DNA of 64,000 nt from Undibacterium hunanense (GTDB lineage Bacteria > Pseudomonadota > Gammaproteobacteria > Burkholderiales > Burkholderiaceae_D). Below, piece by piece: positions 52,534-61,834 of this stretch. The stretch's first letter is position 1, and every line of letters begins with the position of its first letter. A model generated the notes under the pieces. The model did no database searches. It had not been told where the DNA came from and worked only from the letters and a program-made list of their open reading frames with translations. Location of the stretch: the NCBI RefSeq assembly GCF_014284335.1, contig NZ_JACOGF010000007.1, positions 1 through 64,000 on the forward strand, written 5' to 3'. Both the position numbers and the translations under genes were made by a program.

Positions 52534-52686
52534 AGAACCTGTTTGCGATCTGTAGCGAGCGTGCGTCGGCGGGGTCAGGGGAACATAAAACGCAGCGCAA
52601 AAAGCGGAATGTACTCTAGTTACATGAGCATTTTGAGCAGCACATGAGCCCCGATCACGCGCGCAGTAAGATCGCAGACAGGTTCT
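52534..52686. mobile_element. Second MITE-like repeat with 18-bp terminal inverted repeats
   Basis: AGAACCTGTTTGCGATCT at 52534-52551 and AGATCGCAGACAGGTTCT at 52669-52686 are reverse complements except for one base, 153 bp end to end. The terminal pairing extends a few bases outward (CTAAG on both sides). The centre is GC-rich on one side and includes CATGAG-type repeats; there is no ORF. The ends differ from those of the 41906 element, so it is a separate family. No target-site duplication is clear. The rest of the gap to 52772 holds no gene I can support. Confidence 0.7.
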
Positions 52687-52772
52687 AAGTGACATACCGC
52701 ACAGAATATTGACCAGTTGGCAGATAATCTGTAAGCACGTATAAAAGTATGTTCAAAGAAGGCAGGCATTGC

Positions 52773-54815
52773 ATGATTATCTCGCCCATCAGTTCAGTGA
52801 CGACTCCGGGATTACAAGTTACGGCAGCACGCGGTCCGGATACGGTCAGTGCGCTATCCCTGACATCAGGCATAGGCGCTGATTCCAGCTTGCTGGACAC
52901 GGCACGCAACAGCAATATTACTGTTGATGTTTCTCGCCTGGGTGAATTACTGGCCTACGTGAGCAAATTGCAAAACCGGCAAACTTCGGATGGCGTCAAT
53001 CGCACCGACACAATTCAAACCGAAGCAGACCTTGCCAAGCTCACTGCCATTGCAAGTTCATTTGTGGATGCCTTTAATCAACTGCAAGCCAGCAATTCCA
53101 GTCTGTCCGAAAACCCTCTGGTCCCAACCAGTAGCGACAGTCTGTTGCAGGCTATCAATGCTGGCGCACAAAATGCGGATGGCACCAGTCTGTTCGAACA
53201 ATTGGGAGGCATAGGGATTAATCTGCAAAATGCATCCCAGCCCGATAGCAATAGTTTGCTGACACTTGACGTGGCCAGTTTTCAAAATGTACTGGCAAAA
53301 GATAGCTCAGGCACGATTGCTTTACTGGCGCAAGCACTACAGGTATTGGGTAGCGCAGAGAGTACGGTCATTACACAAAATCAGGAATTCGCTTCCGGCA
53401 ATATCCTGTCGAATACCGACAACAATTCAATTGAGAATACCGCAACAACGAATGCAGCCAACAACAGTAACAATATCAATGCCAACAGCGATCCCAACAC
53501 TGACACCACAGGCACGACAGCGACAGCAACAGGCAATGTGAATACTGTTACTCCGGCGGCCAATGCAGAGGCACTACTACAGCAAACACTAGCGGACAAG
53601 GCATTGCAGGCTGAAATCGAAACCGCCAGAAACTCTCAGGCTGCAGTAAATGCCGATGTATCAAACACAGTTACTGTCAATACTGTGGACGACGCTGCGC
53701 AGGCAATACCTGGTATCCCGGCGTCACCTGAAACCAGGGCAGCAGGATTACCTGCTTCAAATGACGCTACAAACACGGCACAAATTAATACGCCTACCAA
53801 TGCAGCTTTGACGATAAGCACGAATGGTACTAATGGTACTAATGCTACCAATGCAAGGATTGATACAGTTCCCGATTCTGTGGCCAATACAGGAACAGGT
53901 ATAGATTTGAATGTGGCATCAAATGCGCAGGCCATTGATGCCGCGGCAACTGGCAACACACTGTCAATCACAGCAGATACGGCAGATACGGCAGATACAG
54001 CAAACACAGCCAACACTACCTTGCCACAGTCACTGAATATCCAAACACCGGCACAAACATCGGTACAGACACCACTCCAATCGCCATCAACTGAAATCGT
54101 GGACACATCCACAGCTGTACAGGCAAATACAGTAACTGAAAACAGGCTGGCCGCAAATGTTACGACACCCGTGACAACACCGTCGTCGCTACTGACGGAA
54201 AGCCAGCTGGAAAACAAGATCGCTGTAAATTCAATACAATCCAATGAAAACGCCGCATCCACCACGGCATCGGGCAATACGAAAACAGCCCCTAACAACT
54301 ACTCTGCATTGGCAGCAGTGAGCCAGACACTGGATACCACGCTAGCTACCATTAACCAGACCAGCACGGCAGCAAGCAATATAACGGCCAGCAATCAAAG
54401 CCCGCCAGCCAGCCTGGCTTCGACGACAACTGCGAGTACAGTGACCAGTAATACCAGCACCCAGCAAACAATGTCTGCCAGCAACAGTGCCGCAGTCAAT
54501 GCCAATATCAATGCAACTGACATACCGCACATACAGGACGGCATCAATCCCCTGATTTCCGCCGCGGTAGCGGCATATCGTGTGAGGGATGGTATTCAAG
54601 CCAATACAACAGAAAAACCGCGTCCAGCGCAAACTGACACGGTGACAGCGACAGAAGCAATCACCGTCGTAGAACCCGTGACGCTGGATTTACATGAACA
54701 CGCCCAAAACCAGCGCCATGATGCAGAGGCTGATTCTGCTTATCATGAAGCCGAAGAATTGGGTGAGCCGGATAAACTTGCAGAAGTCGCGGGCAATATC
54801 AATGTCAATGCCTGA
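52773..54815 (+). CDS. Asn/Thr/Ala-rich protein with FliD-like N-terminal part
   Basis: 680 aa from ATG 52773, preceded by AAGAAGGCAGG; an ATG at 52749 has no site. Residues about 75-215 (FVDAFNQLQASNSS, DSLLQAINAGAQNADG, LFEQLGGIGINLQ and LTLDVASFQNVLAKD) have the pattern of the FliD flagellar-cap C-terminal region. The rest (about 220-600) is low-complexity Asn/Thr/Ala/Ser with short repeats such as (ADT)n and GTNGTN. The end (610-680) is Glu/His-rich. No signal peptide. Function unknown; kinship to FliD or other flagellar-exported proteins is inferred from pattern only. Confidence 0.65.
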   Translation: MIISPISSVTTPGLQVTAARGPDTVSALSLTSGIGADSSLLDTARNSNITVDVSRLGELLAYVSKLQNRQTSDGVNRTDTIQTEADLAKLTAIASSFVDAFNQLQASNSSLSENPLVPTSSDSLLQAINAGAQNADGTSLFEQLGGIGINLQNASQPDSNSLLTLDVASFQNVLAKDSSGTIALLAQALQVLGSAESTVITQNQEFASGNILSNTDNNSIENTATTNAANNSNNINANSDPNTDTTGTTATATGNVNTVTPAANAEALLQQTLADKALQAEIETARNSQAAVNADVSNTVTVNTVDDAAQAIPGIPASPETRAAGLPASNDATNTAQINTPTNAALTISTNGTNGTNATNARIDTVPDSVANTGTGIDLNVASNAQAIDAAATGNTLSITADTADTADTANTANTTLPQSLNIQTPAQTSVQTPLQSPSTEIVDTSTAVQANTVTENRLAANVTTPVTTPSSLLTESQLENKIAVNSIQSNENAASTTASGNTKTAPNNYSALAAVSQTLDTTLATINQTSTAASNITASNQSPPASLASTTTASTVTSNTSTQQTMSASNSAAVNANINATDIPHIQDGINPLISAAVAAYRVRDGIQANTTEKPRPAQTDTVTATEAITVVEPVTLDLHEHAQNQRHDAEADSAYHEAEELGEPDKLAEVAGNINVNA

Positions 54816-54832
54816 TACTGAAAGTGATTCGC

Positions 54833-55651
54833 CTATTGACGATCATCGGCATGACCGACCACCTCTTTATACGCATGCCAGGTCGCATGACCGATGATAG
54901 GCATGATGATCAGAAAGCCGATGTTCCAGGTCATGAAACCCAGCACCACGCTGGCGATAATGAGTGCTGCCCATACCATCGTCACCGGCACATTGATGAA
55001 CAGGGCCACACAGCTGATGATCATGGACGTGATGGCATCCGTGTCCCTGTCCAGCATCAATGGTATGGATACCCAGCTGATCGCAAATACCAGGCTGGCG
55101 AAGATAAAACCTATGCACAGATAGACGCCCAGAAACTCCAGGTTATCCAGGGAAAACAGCTGCGCCAGAAAACCGTGCATGGTTGGCATACCCTTGTTGT
55201 AGAACAACGCAAAGATCACCAGCGAAGCACGCGCCCAGACCATCATGATGACGGCCAGTACCAGAGCCAGTACGCCGATATTGCTCCAGCGCCCGCGCAT
55301 GGAAAATACACTCCCCAACAGGCCGGAGCGTACATTGTCCAGACGACGGCTGATATCGTATAAGCCCAGCGCCAGCAAGGGGCCGAGCAGCAGGAAACCG
55401 CAAGTCAGGGCAGACAGATATTCTGGTGCATTATTGAGCACCAGTTTCAGTATCAGACCCATGGCAGCAAAACAGACGCCATAAAATAAACTGGCACCAC
55501 CGGATGCACGAAAGTCTTGCCAGCCCATTTTCAACCAGGCAAAAGGACGGAATATTCCCACCCTTCGCAAGGGCGGAAATACCGCTTCCCTGTCTATCAC
55601 CGTCTTGATATCGGGCGGCGCACTATCTCCATCCCTGGTTTGATTGCCCAT
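54833..55651 (-). CDS. DUF2189 integral membrane protein
   Basis: 272 aa. A charged N-terminus (1-40) precedes six membrane helices. The segments WLKMGWQDFRASGGASLFYGV near 40-60, GFLLLGPLLALGLYDISRRL and SIPLMLDRDTDAITSM are characteristic of DUF2189, a group of inner-membrane proteins often annotated near cytochrome genes but without a proven role. No cytochrome genes are here. GGGGAC is upstream of the ATG. It converges on the preceding gene with a 17-bp gap. Confidence 0.88.
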   Translation of the reverse strand: MGNQTRDGDSAPPDIKTVIDREAVFPPLRRVGIFRPFAWLKMGWQDFRASGGASLFYGVCFAAMGLILKLVLNNAPEYLSALTCGFLLLGPLLALGLYDISRRLDNVRSGLLGSVFSMRGRWSNIGVLALVLAVIMMVWARASLVIFALFYNKGMPTMHGFLAQLFSLDNLEFLGVYLCIGFIFASLVFAISWVSIPLMLDRDTDAITSMIISCVALFINVPVTMVWAALIIASVVLGFMTWNIGFLIIMPIIGHATWHAYKEVVGHADDRQ

Positions 55652-55764
55652 TGCCGGTCCCCTTTTTATCAGCTTTGTTTGGCTGATATCCTAAGCCAGC
55701 AAGTGAGGAATGGCAATGCCTGGGCAGATAGTCAAACGATACATAGGTGACACTCAGGCACGCC

Positions 55765-56814
55765 TCATTGCAGCTTGTCGCGTAAAAACCTGGTCAGCGC
55801 AGAGGATAGTTCGGGTGCCAGCGGCAGGCCTGGGTCACCATACGAGGCCATTTGCTGGCTCATGTCGCCGGTGACTATCTTCAGCACATGATTCATATTG
55901 TGAACCAGCAGTTGCGTCGCGTCCGGTTTGGCGGTTTTCAGAGCAGTCAATTGTTTGGCATCGACCTGTATGTCATTGTCGCCTTGCAGCAGCAAGACCG
56001 GGCAAGTCAGCTTGCCGATTTCATTTTCCGGGGTGTAGCGAAACCAGGAAACCAGATAGGGCTGCACACTGTCACGATAAAAAGCTTTCAGTTCTGGCGG
56101 CACATCACTAATCAGTTTTCCGGCTTGCAGGGCACTGATGATATCTTCATTTTTTTGTGTCAGCAAAGGTGGCAATTTGCCCTGGAATTGCTGACGCAAG
56201 ATATCGCCAGCATTTTTCGCCGGGCCCGCAACTGATATCACTGCGCCTACCTTCACTTGCTGTGCCGACAGGATGGCTATCAGTGAGCCTTCGCTATGGC
56301 CCAGCACGGCCACGCCAGAAAAACGCACATCGGTTTTCAGCAACTTCAACCAGGCGACTGCATCCTGGACATAGGTTTCAAAACGCAAGGCAGATTCGCT
56401 GGTGGCTGCGGCACTGCTGGCTGCAATACCACGCTTGTCAAAACGCAGGGATGCAAAACCGGCAGCGGCCATGTCCTGCGCCAGCATTTTCAGGGAATTG
56501 TTTTTTCCCTTCATGCCTACAGTATTGCCATCCCTGTCTGTCGGGCCAGATCCGGCAATGATCAGTACTACTGGCACTTTAGCCTGACCAGCACCGGCAG
56601 GTAACAGCAAGCTGCCAGCTATCTTGCCGGTATCGGTTGCAAGTACCATATCCTGTTCAGGCATCTGTATCACCGGCGGTTCGGCAGCCATGCCGTCAAC
56701 ATAGAAACTCAAACAGACAATACTTAAAACGGCAGATAAAATCAGGCGCATAGATTTATATGGTGATTGCTTTTGAACGGGAAATGAATCAAATACCGGC
56801 TCTTCAGGCATCAT
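55765..56814 (-). CDS. Alpha/beta hydrolase
   Basis: 349 aa from ATG 56814, which overlaps the end of the upstream gene by 11 bp. A second ATG at 56751 would leave a clean signal peptide (MRLILSAVLSIVCLSFYVDG) and may be the true start. The hydrolase has GSGPTDRDGN near 90, the nucleophile elbow GHSEGS near 171, Asp of QGDNDIQV near 272 and His of NMNHVLK near 306. The substrate is unknown; relatives include esterases and peptidase-like enzymes with export signals. The overlap suggests an operon with the TMEM175 gene. Confidence 0.85.
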   Translation of the reverse strand: MMPEEPVFDSFPVQKQSPYKSMRLILSAVLSIVCLSFYVDGMAAEPPVIQMPEQDMVLATDTGKIAGSLLLPAGAGQAKVPVVLIIAGSGPTDRDGNTVGMKGKNNSLKMLAQDMAAAGFASLRFDKRGIAASSAAATSESALRFETYVQDAVAWLKLLKTDVRFSGVAVLGHSEGSLIAILSAQQVKVGAVISVAGPAKNAGDILRQQFQGKLPPLLTQKNEDIISALQAGKLISDVPPELKAFYRDSVQPYLVSWFRYTPENEIGKLTCPVLLLQGDNDIQVDAKQLTALKTAKPDATQLLVHNMNHVLKIVTGDMSQQMASYGDPGLPLAPELSSALTRFLRDKLQ

Positions 56815-57388
56815 GATTTCTCAAGACTTTTTCGATGCGGCGATCAGGTATCAGCCAGATCATGGCCATGGTGACATACAGAGCCATGGAAACCAGCGGG
56901 TACCAGAAAGCCAGGGGAATGCCTGTTGCATAGGTAATCGGCGACAGCTTGCCTTTCCAGTCGGTGCCGACGGCTTTTTTCAAAATCGAATCCGGCCCCT
57001 GGGTCGCAATGATCTGCTGCTGCAAAATGAAATAGGCAATGGCTGCCATCAACAACACCAGGCCATACAGCGCCGCTGGCGCAGAAGCAAAATGATTTTC
57101 ACCGACCCAGCCAGATGCAAAGGGTATCAGGGATAACCAGAACAACAAATGCAGGTTGGCCCACAGGATGCCGCCGGTGACCCGGTGGCAGGTATGCAGC
57201 ATGTGATGGTGGTTATTCCAGTAAATACCGACGTAGATAAAGCTTAGTATATAACTGAAGAATACAGGCCAGACCTCCAGCAAGGTATCCAGCGTGCCGC
57301 CATGTGGCACCTTCATTTCCAGCACCATGATGGTGATCAGAATAGCGATAACGCCATCACTGAATGCTTCCAGTCGGGTTTTTCCCAT
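56804..57388 (-). CDS. TMEM175-family membrane protein
   Basis: 194 aa with six membrane helices in one TMEM175 repeat-like arrangement. The signature RLEAFSDGVIAI lies at residues 5-16, followed by HHHMLHTCHRVTGG near 60-73. Bacterial TMEM175 homologues form potassium-permeable channels, usually as tetramers of such units. The FSD motif in helix 1 lines the pore in that family. GAGGTAG precedes the ATG. The hydrolase gene overlaps its end, which suggests joint transcription. No direct regulatory signal was seen. Confidence 0.87.
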   Translation of the reverse strand: MGKTRLEAFSDGVIAILITIMVLEMKVPHGGTLDTLLEVWPVFFSYILSFIYVGIYWNNHHHMLHTCHRVTGGILWANLHLLFWLSLIPFASGWVGENHFASAPAALYGLVLLMAAIAYFILQQQIIATQGPDSILKKAVGTDWKGKLSPITYATGIPLAFWYPLVSMALYVTMAMIWLIPDRRIEKVLRNHDA

Positions 57389-57564
57389 TATTAACTACCT
57401 CATTCTTTAGTCTTGTCTGTGCGATCGGATATACACATCTGCCGCCAGCAGCAAGCTGCTACGGTGTTCGCGTGGAAGCAGGGTGTACTGAGCCAGTCGC
57501 CATGGTATACCGGCCAGCGCCGATTCCAAAGCGCATTTCGTCAGACAGCCTTACACCCAGACTC

Positions 57565-57945
57565 TCAGGTATGCAGCAATCGCCCACCGGCAAATGACCA
57601 GTTTTCCCAGGCAGTTTCCCTGAAACAGACCATGATGTTTTCCGGATTCATGCTCTTGTCGCAAAGCCGCTTCATCAGGGTATCCAGCAATTTTTTCTTG
57701 ATGCTGACACTGCGGCCAACGGACCAGAGTATCTCGATCAGGACAAAATCCTGATTACGGTTCTTGTGCAGATCGGGATAATGTGGATCGAAGCGAAAAT
57801 TCTCGGTATCCAGTTCCAGGATGCGTTGAAACTTGTCGGTTTCCGGCACCCCTGCTTCAACCAGTGCAGCATGCACGGCATTCAATACGGTTTCTTTGAA
57901 AAGCAGGGATTTGGGCTTGCAGACGGTGATTGTGACTAAAGGCAT
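57565..57945 (-). CDS. Tautomerase-family protein
   Basis: 126 aa from ATG 57945 (AAGGAG upstream); the longer frame to 58038 lacks a site. The product begins MPLVTITV, so Pro2 becomes the N-terminal catalytic proline after Met removal, as in 4-oxalocrotonate tautomerase relatives. At 126 residues it is longer than the 60-aa 4-OT unit and resembles the two-unit fused forms seen in MIF/cis-CaaD-like proteins. The substrate is unknown. A possible Fur-like palindrome lies 164 bp upstream. No pathway genes adjoin it. Confidence 0.83.
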   Translation of the reverse strand: MPLVTITVCKPKSLLFKETVLNAVHAALVEAGVPETDKFQRILELDTENFRFDPHYPDLHKNRNQDFVLIEILWSVGRSVSIKKKLLDTLMKRLCDKSMNPENIMVCFRETAWENWSFAGGRLLHT

Positions 57946-58281
57946 GATATGTCTCCTTTCCACGCAAATTGTGGCGAGCAAGACGACGCCGGATGTAGCA
58001 TAACGTCGTCTGGCAGACCTTAAGCTGAGGCAGCTCATTCCCTTTTTTGGAATGAGTATTAGAACTCATTTCATCAATAAGGACGAGTTTTGTTATTTTA
58101 TCAAATTATTGAAAATGATTTTCAAATTTAGCAAAGAGATAACCTCAATAGTCAGCCAGGAAGCAGATTAATGAACAGAATATGTTAATTTGCGTCAACT
58201 TTTTCCACCTTGAAAAACCACGTCACAATCCAGTCTGGGCTACTGGTATGATCAGTGCATCCTTCAAAATGAGAAGATTAC
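57946..58281. other. AT-rich divergent promoter region
   Basis: This 336-bp gap separates two divergent genes. It is AT-rich in the middle and holds the palindrome at 58109-58125. I see no gene. Confidence 0.6.
58109..58125. promoter_or_regulatory. Fur-box-like palindrome
   Basis: TTGAAAATGATTTTCAA is a perfect 8-1-8 palindrome whose centre, GAAAATGATTTTC, resembles the Fur site GATAATGATAATC. It lies between the tautomerase and binding-protein genes, 157 bp from the latter. Neither gene is an obvious iron gene. Confidence 0.4.
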
Positions 58282-59097
58282 GTGCAAGACAAGTCGTTTC
58301 CTATTTTTCGTGCTTATGTGAGTGCTTATGCCAGTCGGGTGGCAGGTCTGCTTTTGATCTGCTGCTCCTGCATGCAGTTGACTGCGCATGCAAAAACCAT
58401 CGTACCTTTATTGCTGGCAGAGACACGTGATGAAAACGGCGAGATTGCCCCCATACGCCCTGAAAATCAAAAAATCCTCCATTATTTTGAACATGCGCTG
58501 GATATGGAGTTTGATGTGCGGCGCTATCCGCTACCGCGCGTCATCGAAAATATAGGCAAAGGCGAAGGAATGGGTTTTGGCCTGTCCAAGAATACCGAAA
58601 GACTGAAAACCATGCGTTACTCTGATCCGGTCTTTTCAGATTTTGTCTGGGTCGTGGTCAGGGATGACAGCAAGATGGAGTTTTCCAGTATCCGCGACCT
58701 GAAGGGTAAATCAGTTGGCATCGTGCGGGGTATACGTTTTGGCGATGAGATTGACAGCAAACGTAATGTCCTGTTCAGGGTGGAAGAAGACCAGCCACAA
58801 AACAGTTCACGTTTAAAAAAGCTCTTGTCAGGACGCATGGATGTGATGCTGGTTAATTCACGCATGTCGAATGCCAAAGACCTCGAAGCAGAATTGAATA
58901 AATACCTGAGTGACAAAAATATCCGTACTGAAATACAGGTGAATTTTGGTGTAAAGGTATTTGCCAAACCTTTTTTGGTTGATCACATCCATTTCACTTC
59001 CAGCATAGACAGCGCACCGGAGGTCATCAATAAAATCAATGCTGCCATCACCAGAGGCAGGAAGTCAGGTGACTTGCCTGCACTCTGGAAAAACTGA
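58282..59097 (+). CDS. Periplasmic solute-binding protein, family 3 type
   Basis: 271 aa from GTG 58282, with GAGAAG a few bases upstream (weak). The signal peptide is the hydrophobic segment about 18-37 ending AHA-K. The mature part has PIRPENQKILHYFEHAL, GFGLSKNTERL, YSDPVFSDFVWVVV and DLKGKSVGIVRGIRFG, which follows the family 3 binding-protein pattern in both lobes. No transporter genes are adjacent. The next gene is on the other strand with a 3-bp gap. Ligand and partner unknown. Confidence 0.82.
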   Translation: MQDKSFPIFRAYVSAYASRVAGLLLICCSCMQLTAHAKTIVPLLLAETRDENGEIAPIRPENQKILHYFEHALDMEFDVRRYPLPRVIENIGKGEGMGFGLSKNTERLKTMRYSDPVFSDFVWVVVRDDSKMEFSSIRDLKGKSVGIVRGIRFGDEIDSKRNVLFRVEEDQPQNSSRLKKLLSGRMDVMLVNSRMSNAKDLEAELNKYLSDKNIRTEIQVNFGVKVFAKPFLVDHIHFTSSIDSAPEVINKINAAITRGRKSGDLPALWKN

Positions 59098-59100
59098 TCC

Positions 59101-60222
59101 TCAATCAAGCTTGCGGCACAGTGACAGCACATGCCCCTGATCCGGGCGCGCAGAACCACCCAGCATGGTTTCATAGACCTGACGCACATCGGCTTCGCCA
59201 TATCCGTGAGTGACCTGCATCCATGGCTTTTCAGCGGCCATCACTGGCTGCATGAAAGCTTGCCAGGCATGTGCCAGGCGTGTCTGTACACCACCCGGGC
59301 CCCAGTCTGTCATGCGCTTTTTGATTTGTGCGGGGGCAAAAAACAGGGTTGGTCTGGCACCCGGCAAATCGGATGCGCCGCTCAATTCGTCCCAGTGGGT
59401 GCCGCCAACGGCACAACTGTATTTCATGTTATCGCCAAAATGATGATGTAACTGGCTGCGCAATTGTCCATTACCTGCCATGTCGACATAGACCACGGCC
59501 TGGCTGGCTGTCAGTGTGGTAACCTGATCGTAACTGATCACCTCGTCATAGATACCCATATTGCGTACGAATTCCAGGTTGGCTGCCGAGGTCAGGCCGA
59601 TGACTTTGCAAGCCTTGTCCTTGCGTAGTGAAAGCATGAACGCCAGGCCATAGGCCGTTTTGCTTGATGCGCTGGATATCAGTACCGACTGCGCGCCAAA
59701 GAACTGATTGTCATCAAGAAAATCATCAATCATGAAAGACGTGATAAACAGGGGTCGCAACAAAACCTGCACATCTTCCGATTCCTTGGTATAGCCAGGA
59801 TCAGTCGTGGTTCTGACGTAGTGGTTATACAAGCCATGCATGGCCTGGCGGTGTTCTGCGCCGTCAGTAAAACCGGCATCCGACACCCTGGTGGCATTGA
59901 CCGTCAGATGGGTCGCCATCGGGTAGTAACCATAGAAGCGTTCACCCACATTCACGCCGTCAGCCCTGGATGCCAGCACATCGGCAAAACCCCAGACCGG
60001 AATATTGCCCCACCCCTCTTCTGCAGGAAAAAAATTCCAGTATTGCATGGCCTTGCCAAAAGCGGCATAGGTGACATTGTTGGAGGTAAAAGCAAAGCGG
60101 TCTATCTGTAGCAGCACCTGCCCGTCCTTCAATTCGGCCGGTTCTGGCACGCGCAAGGGCACGAATCGGGAGTCAGGCAAATTGCTCTTGTTGACGATGA
60201 ATTCTTTGGGCTGGATGCTCAT
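59101..60222 (-). CDS. DUF2855 family protein
   Basis: 373 aa. The N-terminus IQPKEFIVNKSNLPDSRFV and LLQIDRFAFTSNNVTYAAFG (about 33-52), the stretch WNFFPAEEGWGNIPVWGFADV (62-82) and a nucleotide-fold-like VLISSASSKTAYGLAFML near 180 identify DUF2855. The general layout, a GroES-like half and a Rossmann half, recalls zinc-free MDR enzymes. Function is not known. No clear ribosome-binding site. It stands alone, convergent with the binding-protein gene. Confidence 0.88.
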   Translation of the reverse strand: MSIQPKEFIVNKSNLPDSRFVPLRVPEPAELKDGQVLLQIDRFAFTSNNVTYAAFGKAMQYWNFFPAEEGWGNIPVWGFADVLASRADGVNVGERFYGYYPMATHLTVNATRVSDAGFTDGAEHRQAMHGLYNHYVRTTTDPGYTKESEDVQVLLRPLFITSFMIDDFLDDNQFFGAQSVLISSASSKTAYGLAFMLSLRKDKACKVIGLTSAANLEFVRNMGIYDEVISYDQVTTLTASQAVVYVDMAGNGQLRSQLHHHFGDNMKYSCAVGGTHWDELSGASDLPGARPTLFFAPAQIKKRMTDWGPGGVQTRLAHAWQAFMQPVMAAEKPWMQVTHGYGEADVRQVYETMLGGSARPDQGHVLSLCRKLD

Positions 60223-60503
60223 GGTCTCGTTATATGTTTTTTAAAAAATCAAGTATTGCATGATTTGTGAAATTTTTCCGGCTCTGCACTTCAAATTCAA
60301 TAGTTTTCAAAAATATAACGATCTAGCCATCCTGCATTCATTGCATTCCGCGCCGTTTTCAACCCCGCTCACACCAAACTTCTGCATCTGGTCGCATCGA
60401 CGTTGAGGTACGGCGGCTGTCTGCTTAAGCTCCACCTGTCGCACTTATCAAACCGCATAACACTACATAACACCACACCTCTCAATCTGCACAGGAGCCT
60501 CAT

Positions 60504-61151
60504 ATGACCCTCATTCAAACCACTGCCGGTAAAAAATTCCTGCTGGCCAGCAGCCTGTTCCTTGCCCTGTCCACTCAGGCACTGGCGTTTTCGGATACCC
60601 AATTCCAGGCGGCCTTCCAGCAGTTCGTACAGCCCGCCAAGGGGAATGAAGAAAGTACCGCGAATGCCTTCAATGAATTGCTGAAGCAGGACCCCGCCAG
60701 CCCGCTGGTGATGGCGTATGCCGGGGCCAGCACCGGTAAATTGGCGGTTACCACGATGTTCCCCTGGAAAAAAATGTCGTATGCAGAAGAAGGTCTGGCC
60801 ATGCTGGAAAAAGCCCTGCAACTGGCTGCCAGCAACGACAATGCCCAGGGACATGGCAGCACGCCAGTCGTACTGGAAGTCAAATTTGTGGCAGCGACCA
60901 CTTTTCTGGCAGTACCGGCCTTCATGAACCGTGGCCCGCGCGGTATCAAATTGCTTAACGAGGTGCTGGAACACAAGCAATTCGAAAAGGCAGAACCGGG
61001 CTTCCGTGGTGCCGTGCTGATGCGTGCGGCAAACCTGGCCAATGAGCAAAAACGGCCTGAGGATGCCAAACGCTACCTGAACGAAGCCGTCAAGCAGAAT
61101 GTACCGCAGGCAGAAGCTGCCAAAGCCATGCTGAAAGGTATTCCATCATGA
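60504..61151 (+). CDS. Exported TPR-like protein, first gene of ABC operon
   Basis: 215 aa with a signal peptide (cleavage near ALAF-S, about residue 29). The rest is helical with TPR-like spacing (AYAGASTGKLAV, GLAMLEKALQLAAS, AVLMRAANLANEQKRPEDAKRYLNEAV). No clear catalytic motif. AGGAGCC lies before the ATG. The stop overlaps the ABC ATPase start (ATGA), so it belongs to the same operon. It may be a periplasmic adaptor for the ABC permease; that is inference from position. Confidence 0.72.
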   Translation: MTLIQTTAGKKFLLASSLFLALSTQALAFSDTQFQAAFQQFVQPAKGNEESTANAFNELLKQDPASPLVMAYAGASTGKLAVTTMFPWKKMSYAEEGLAMLEKALQLAASNDNAQGHGSTPVVLEVKFVAATTFLAVPAFMNRGPRGIKLLNEVLEHKQFEKAEPGFRGAVLMRAANLANEQKRPEDAKRYLNEAVKQNVPQAEAAKAMLKGIPS

Positions 61152-61834
61152 ATATGGCAACCCTGGCACCTGCAATTGAGCTGCGTGCAGTTCACAAAAC
61201 CTATCGCCTGGGCACCCACGTAGTCAAAGCTCTGCAAGGCGTAGACCTGTCGCTGGCCCGTGGCGAACTGCTGGCACTGACCGGCCCATCAGGCAGCGGC
61301 AAAAGCACGATATTGAACCTGTGCGGATTGATCGACGATGCTGATTCCGGCGACATTCTGCTGAACGGCGTCAACATCGATCAGTACAGCGACACGCAAA
61401 AGACCCTGCAAAGACGCGACACCATAGGTTTTATCTTCCAAAGTTTTAATCTGGTACCGGTCATGACGGTGGCTGAAAACGTGGATTACCCCCTGTTCCT
61501 GACGGGCGTACCGATCGCCGAACGACGTGAACGTGTCGCCGCACAATTGAAAGCCGTCGGCCTGCATGAACATGCCCAGCATTTGCCGGATGCCCTGTCG
61601 GGTGGTCAGCGGCAACGGGTGGCGATTGCCCGTGCCCTGATCAAGCGGCCCAGTCTGGTGATTGCCGACGAACCGACGGCCAGCCTGGATTCACACACAG
61701 CAGATCAGGTACTGGACCTGATGCGCGAACGCGGCCATGCCGAAGGCGTGGCTTTTGTGATAGCCAGCCACGACAGCCGCCTGACTAGCCGCAGCGACCG
61801 TATCGTGTCCTTGCTGGATGGGAGACTGCAATGA
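61148..61834 (+). CDS. ABC transporter ATPase, MacB/LolD type
   Basis: 228 aa, a single nucleotide-binding domain: Walker A GPSGSGKS near 43-50, Q-loop near GFIFQSFNLVP, signature SGGQRQRVAIARAL near 144-157 and Walker B LVIADEPTASLD, followed by the H-loop SHD. The sequence is of the LolD/MacB/FtsE group that drives extraction or mechanotransmission rather than channel-type import. It overlaps the genes on both sides (ATGA), so it is translationally coupled in a four- or five-gene operon with an FtsX-like permease and a LolA-like protein. Confidence 0.93.
   Translation: MNMATLAPAIELRAVHKTYRLGTHVVKALQGVDLSLARGELLALTGPSGSGKSTILNLCGLIDDADSGDILLNGVNIDQYSDTQKTLQRRDTIGFIFQSFNLVPVMTVAENVDYPLFLTGVPIAERRERVAAQLKAVGLHEHAQHLPDALSGGQRQRVAIARALIKRPSLVIADEPTASLDSHTADQVLDLMRERGHAEGVAFVIASHDSRLTSRSDRIVSLLDGRLQ

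Noticed and set aside
57389..57564. Protein-like minus-strand codons after the tautomerase
   Set aside because: A short open stretch reads sensibly but has no start with a ribosome-binding site and a plus-strand frame is open too; not enough to call a gene or a pseudogene.
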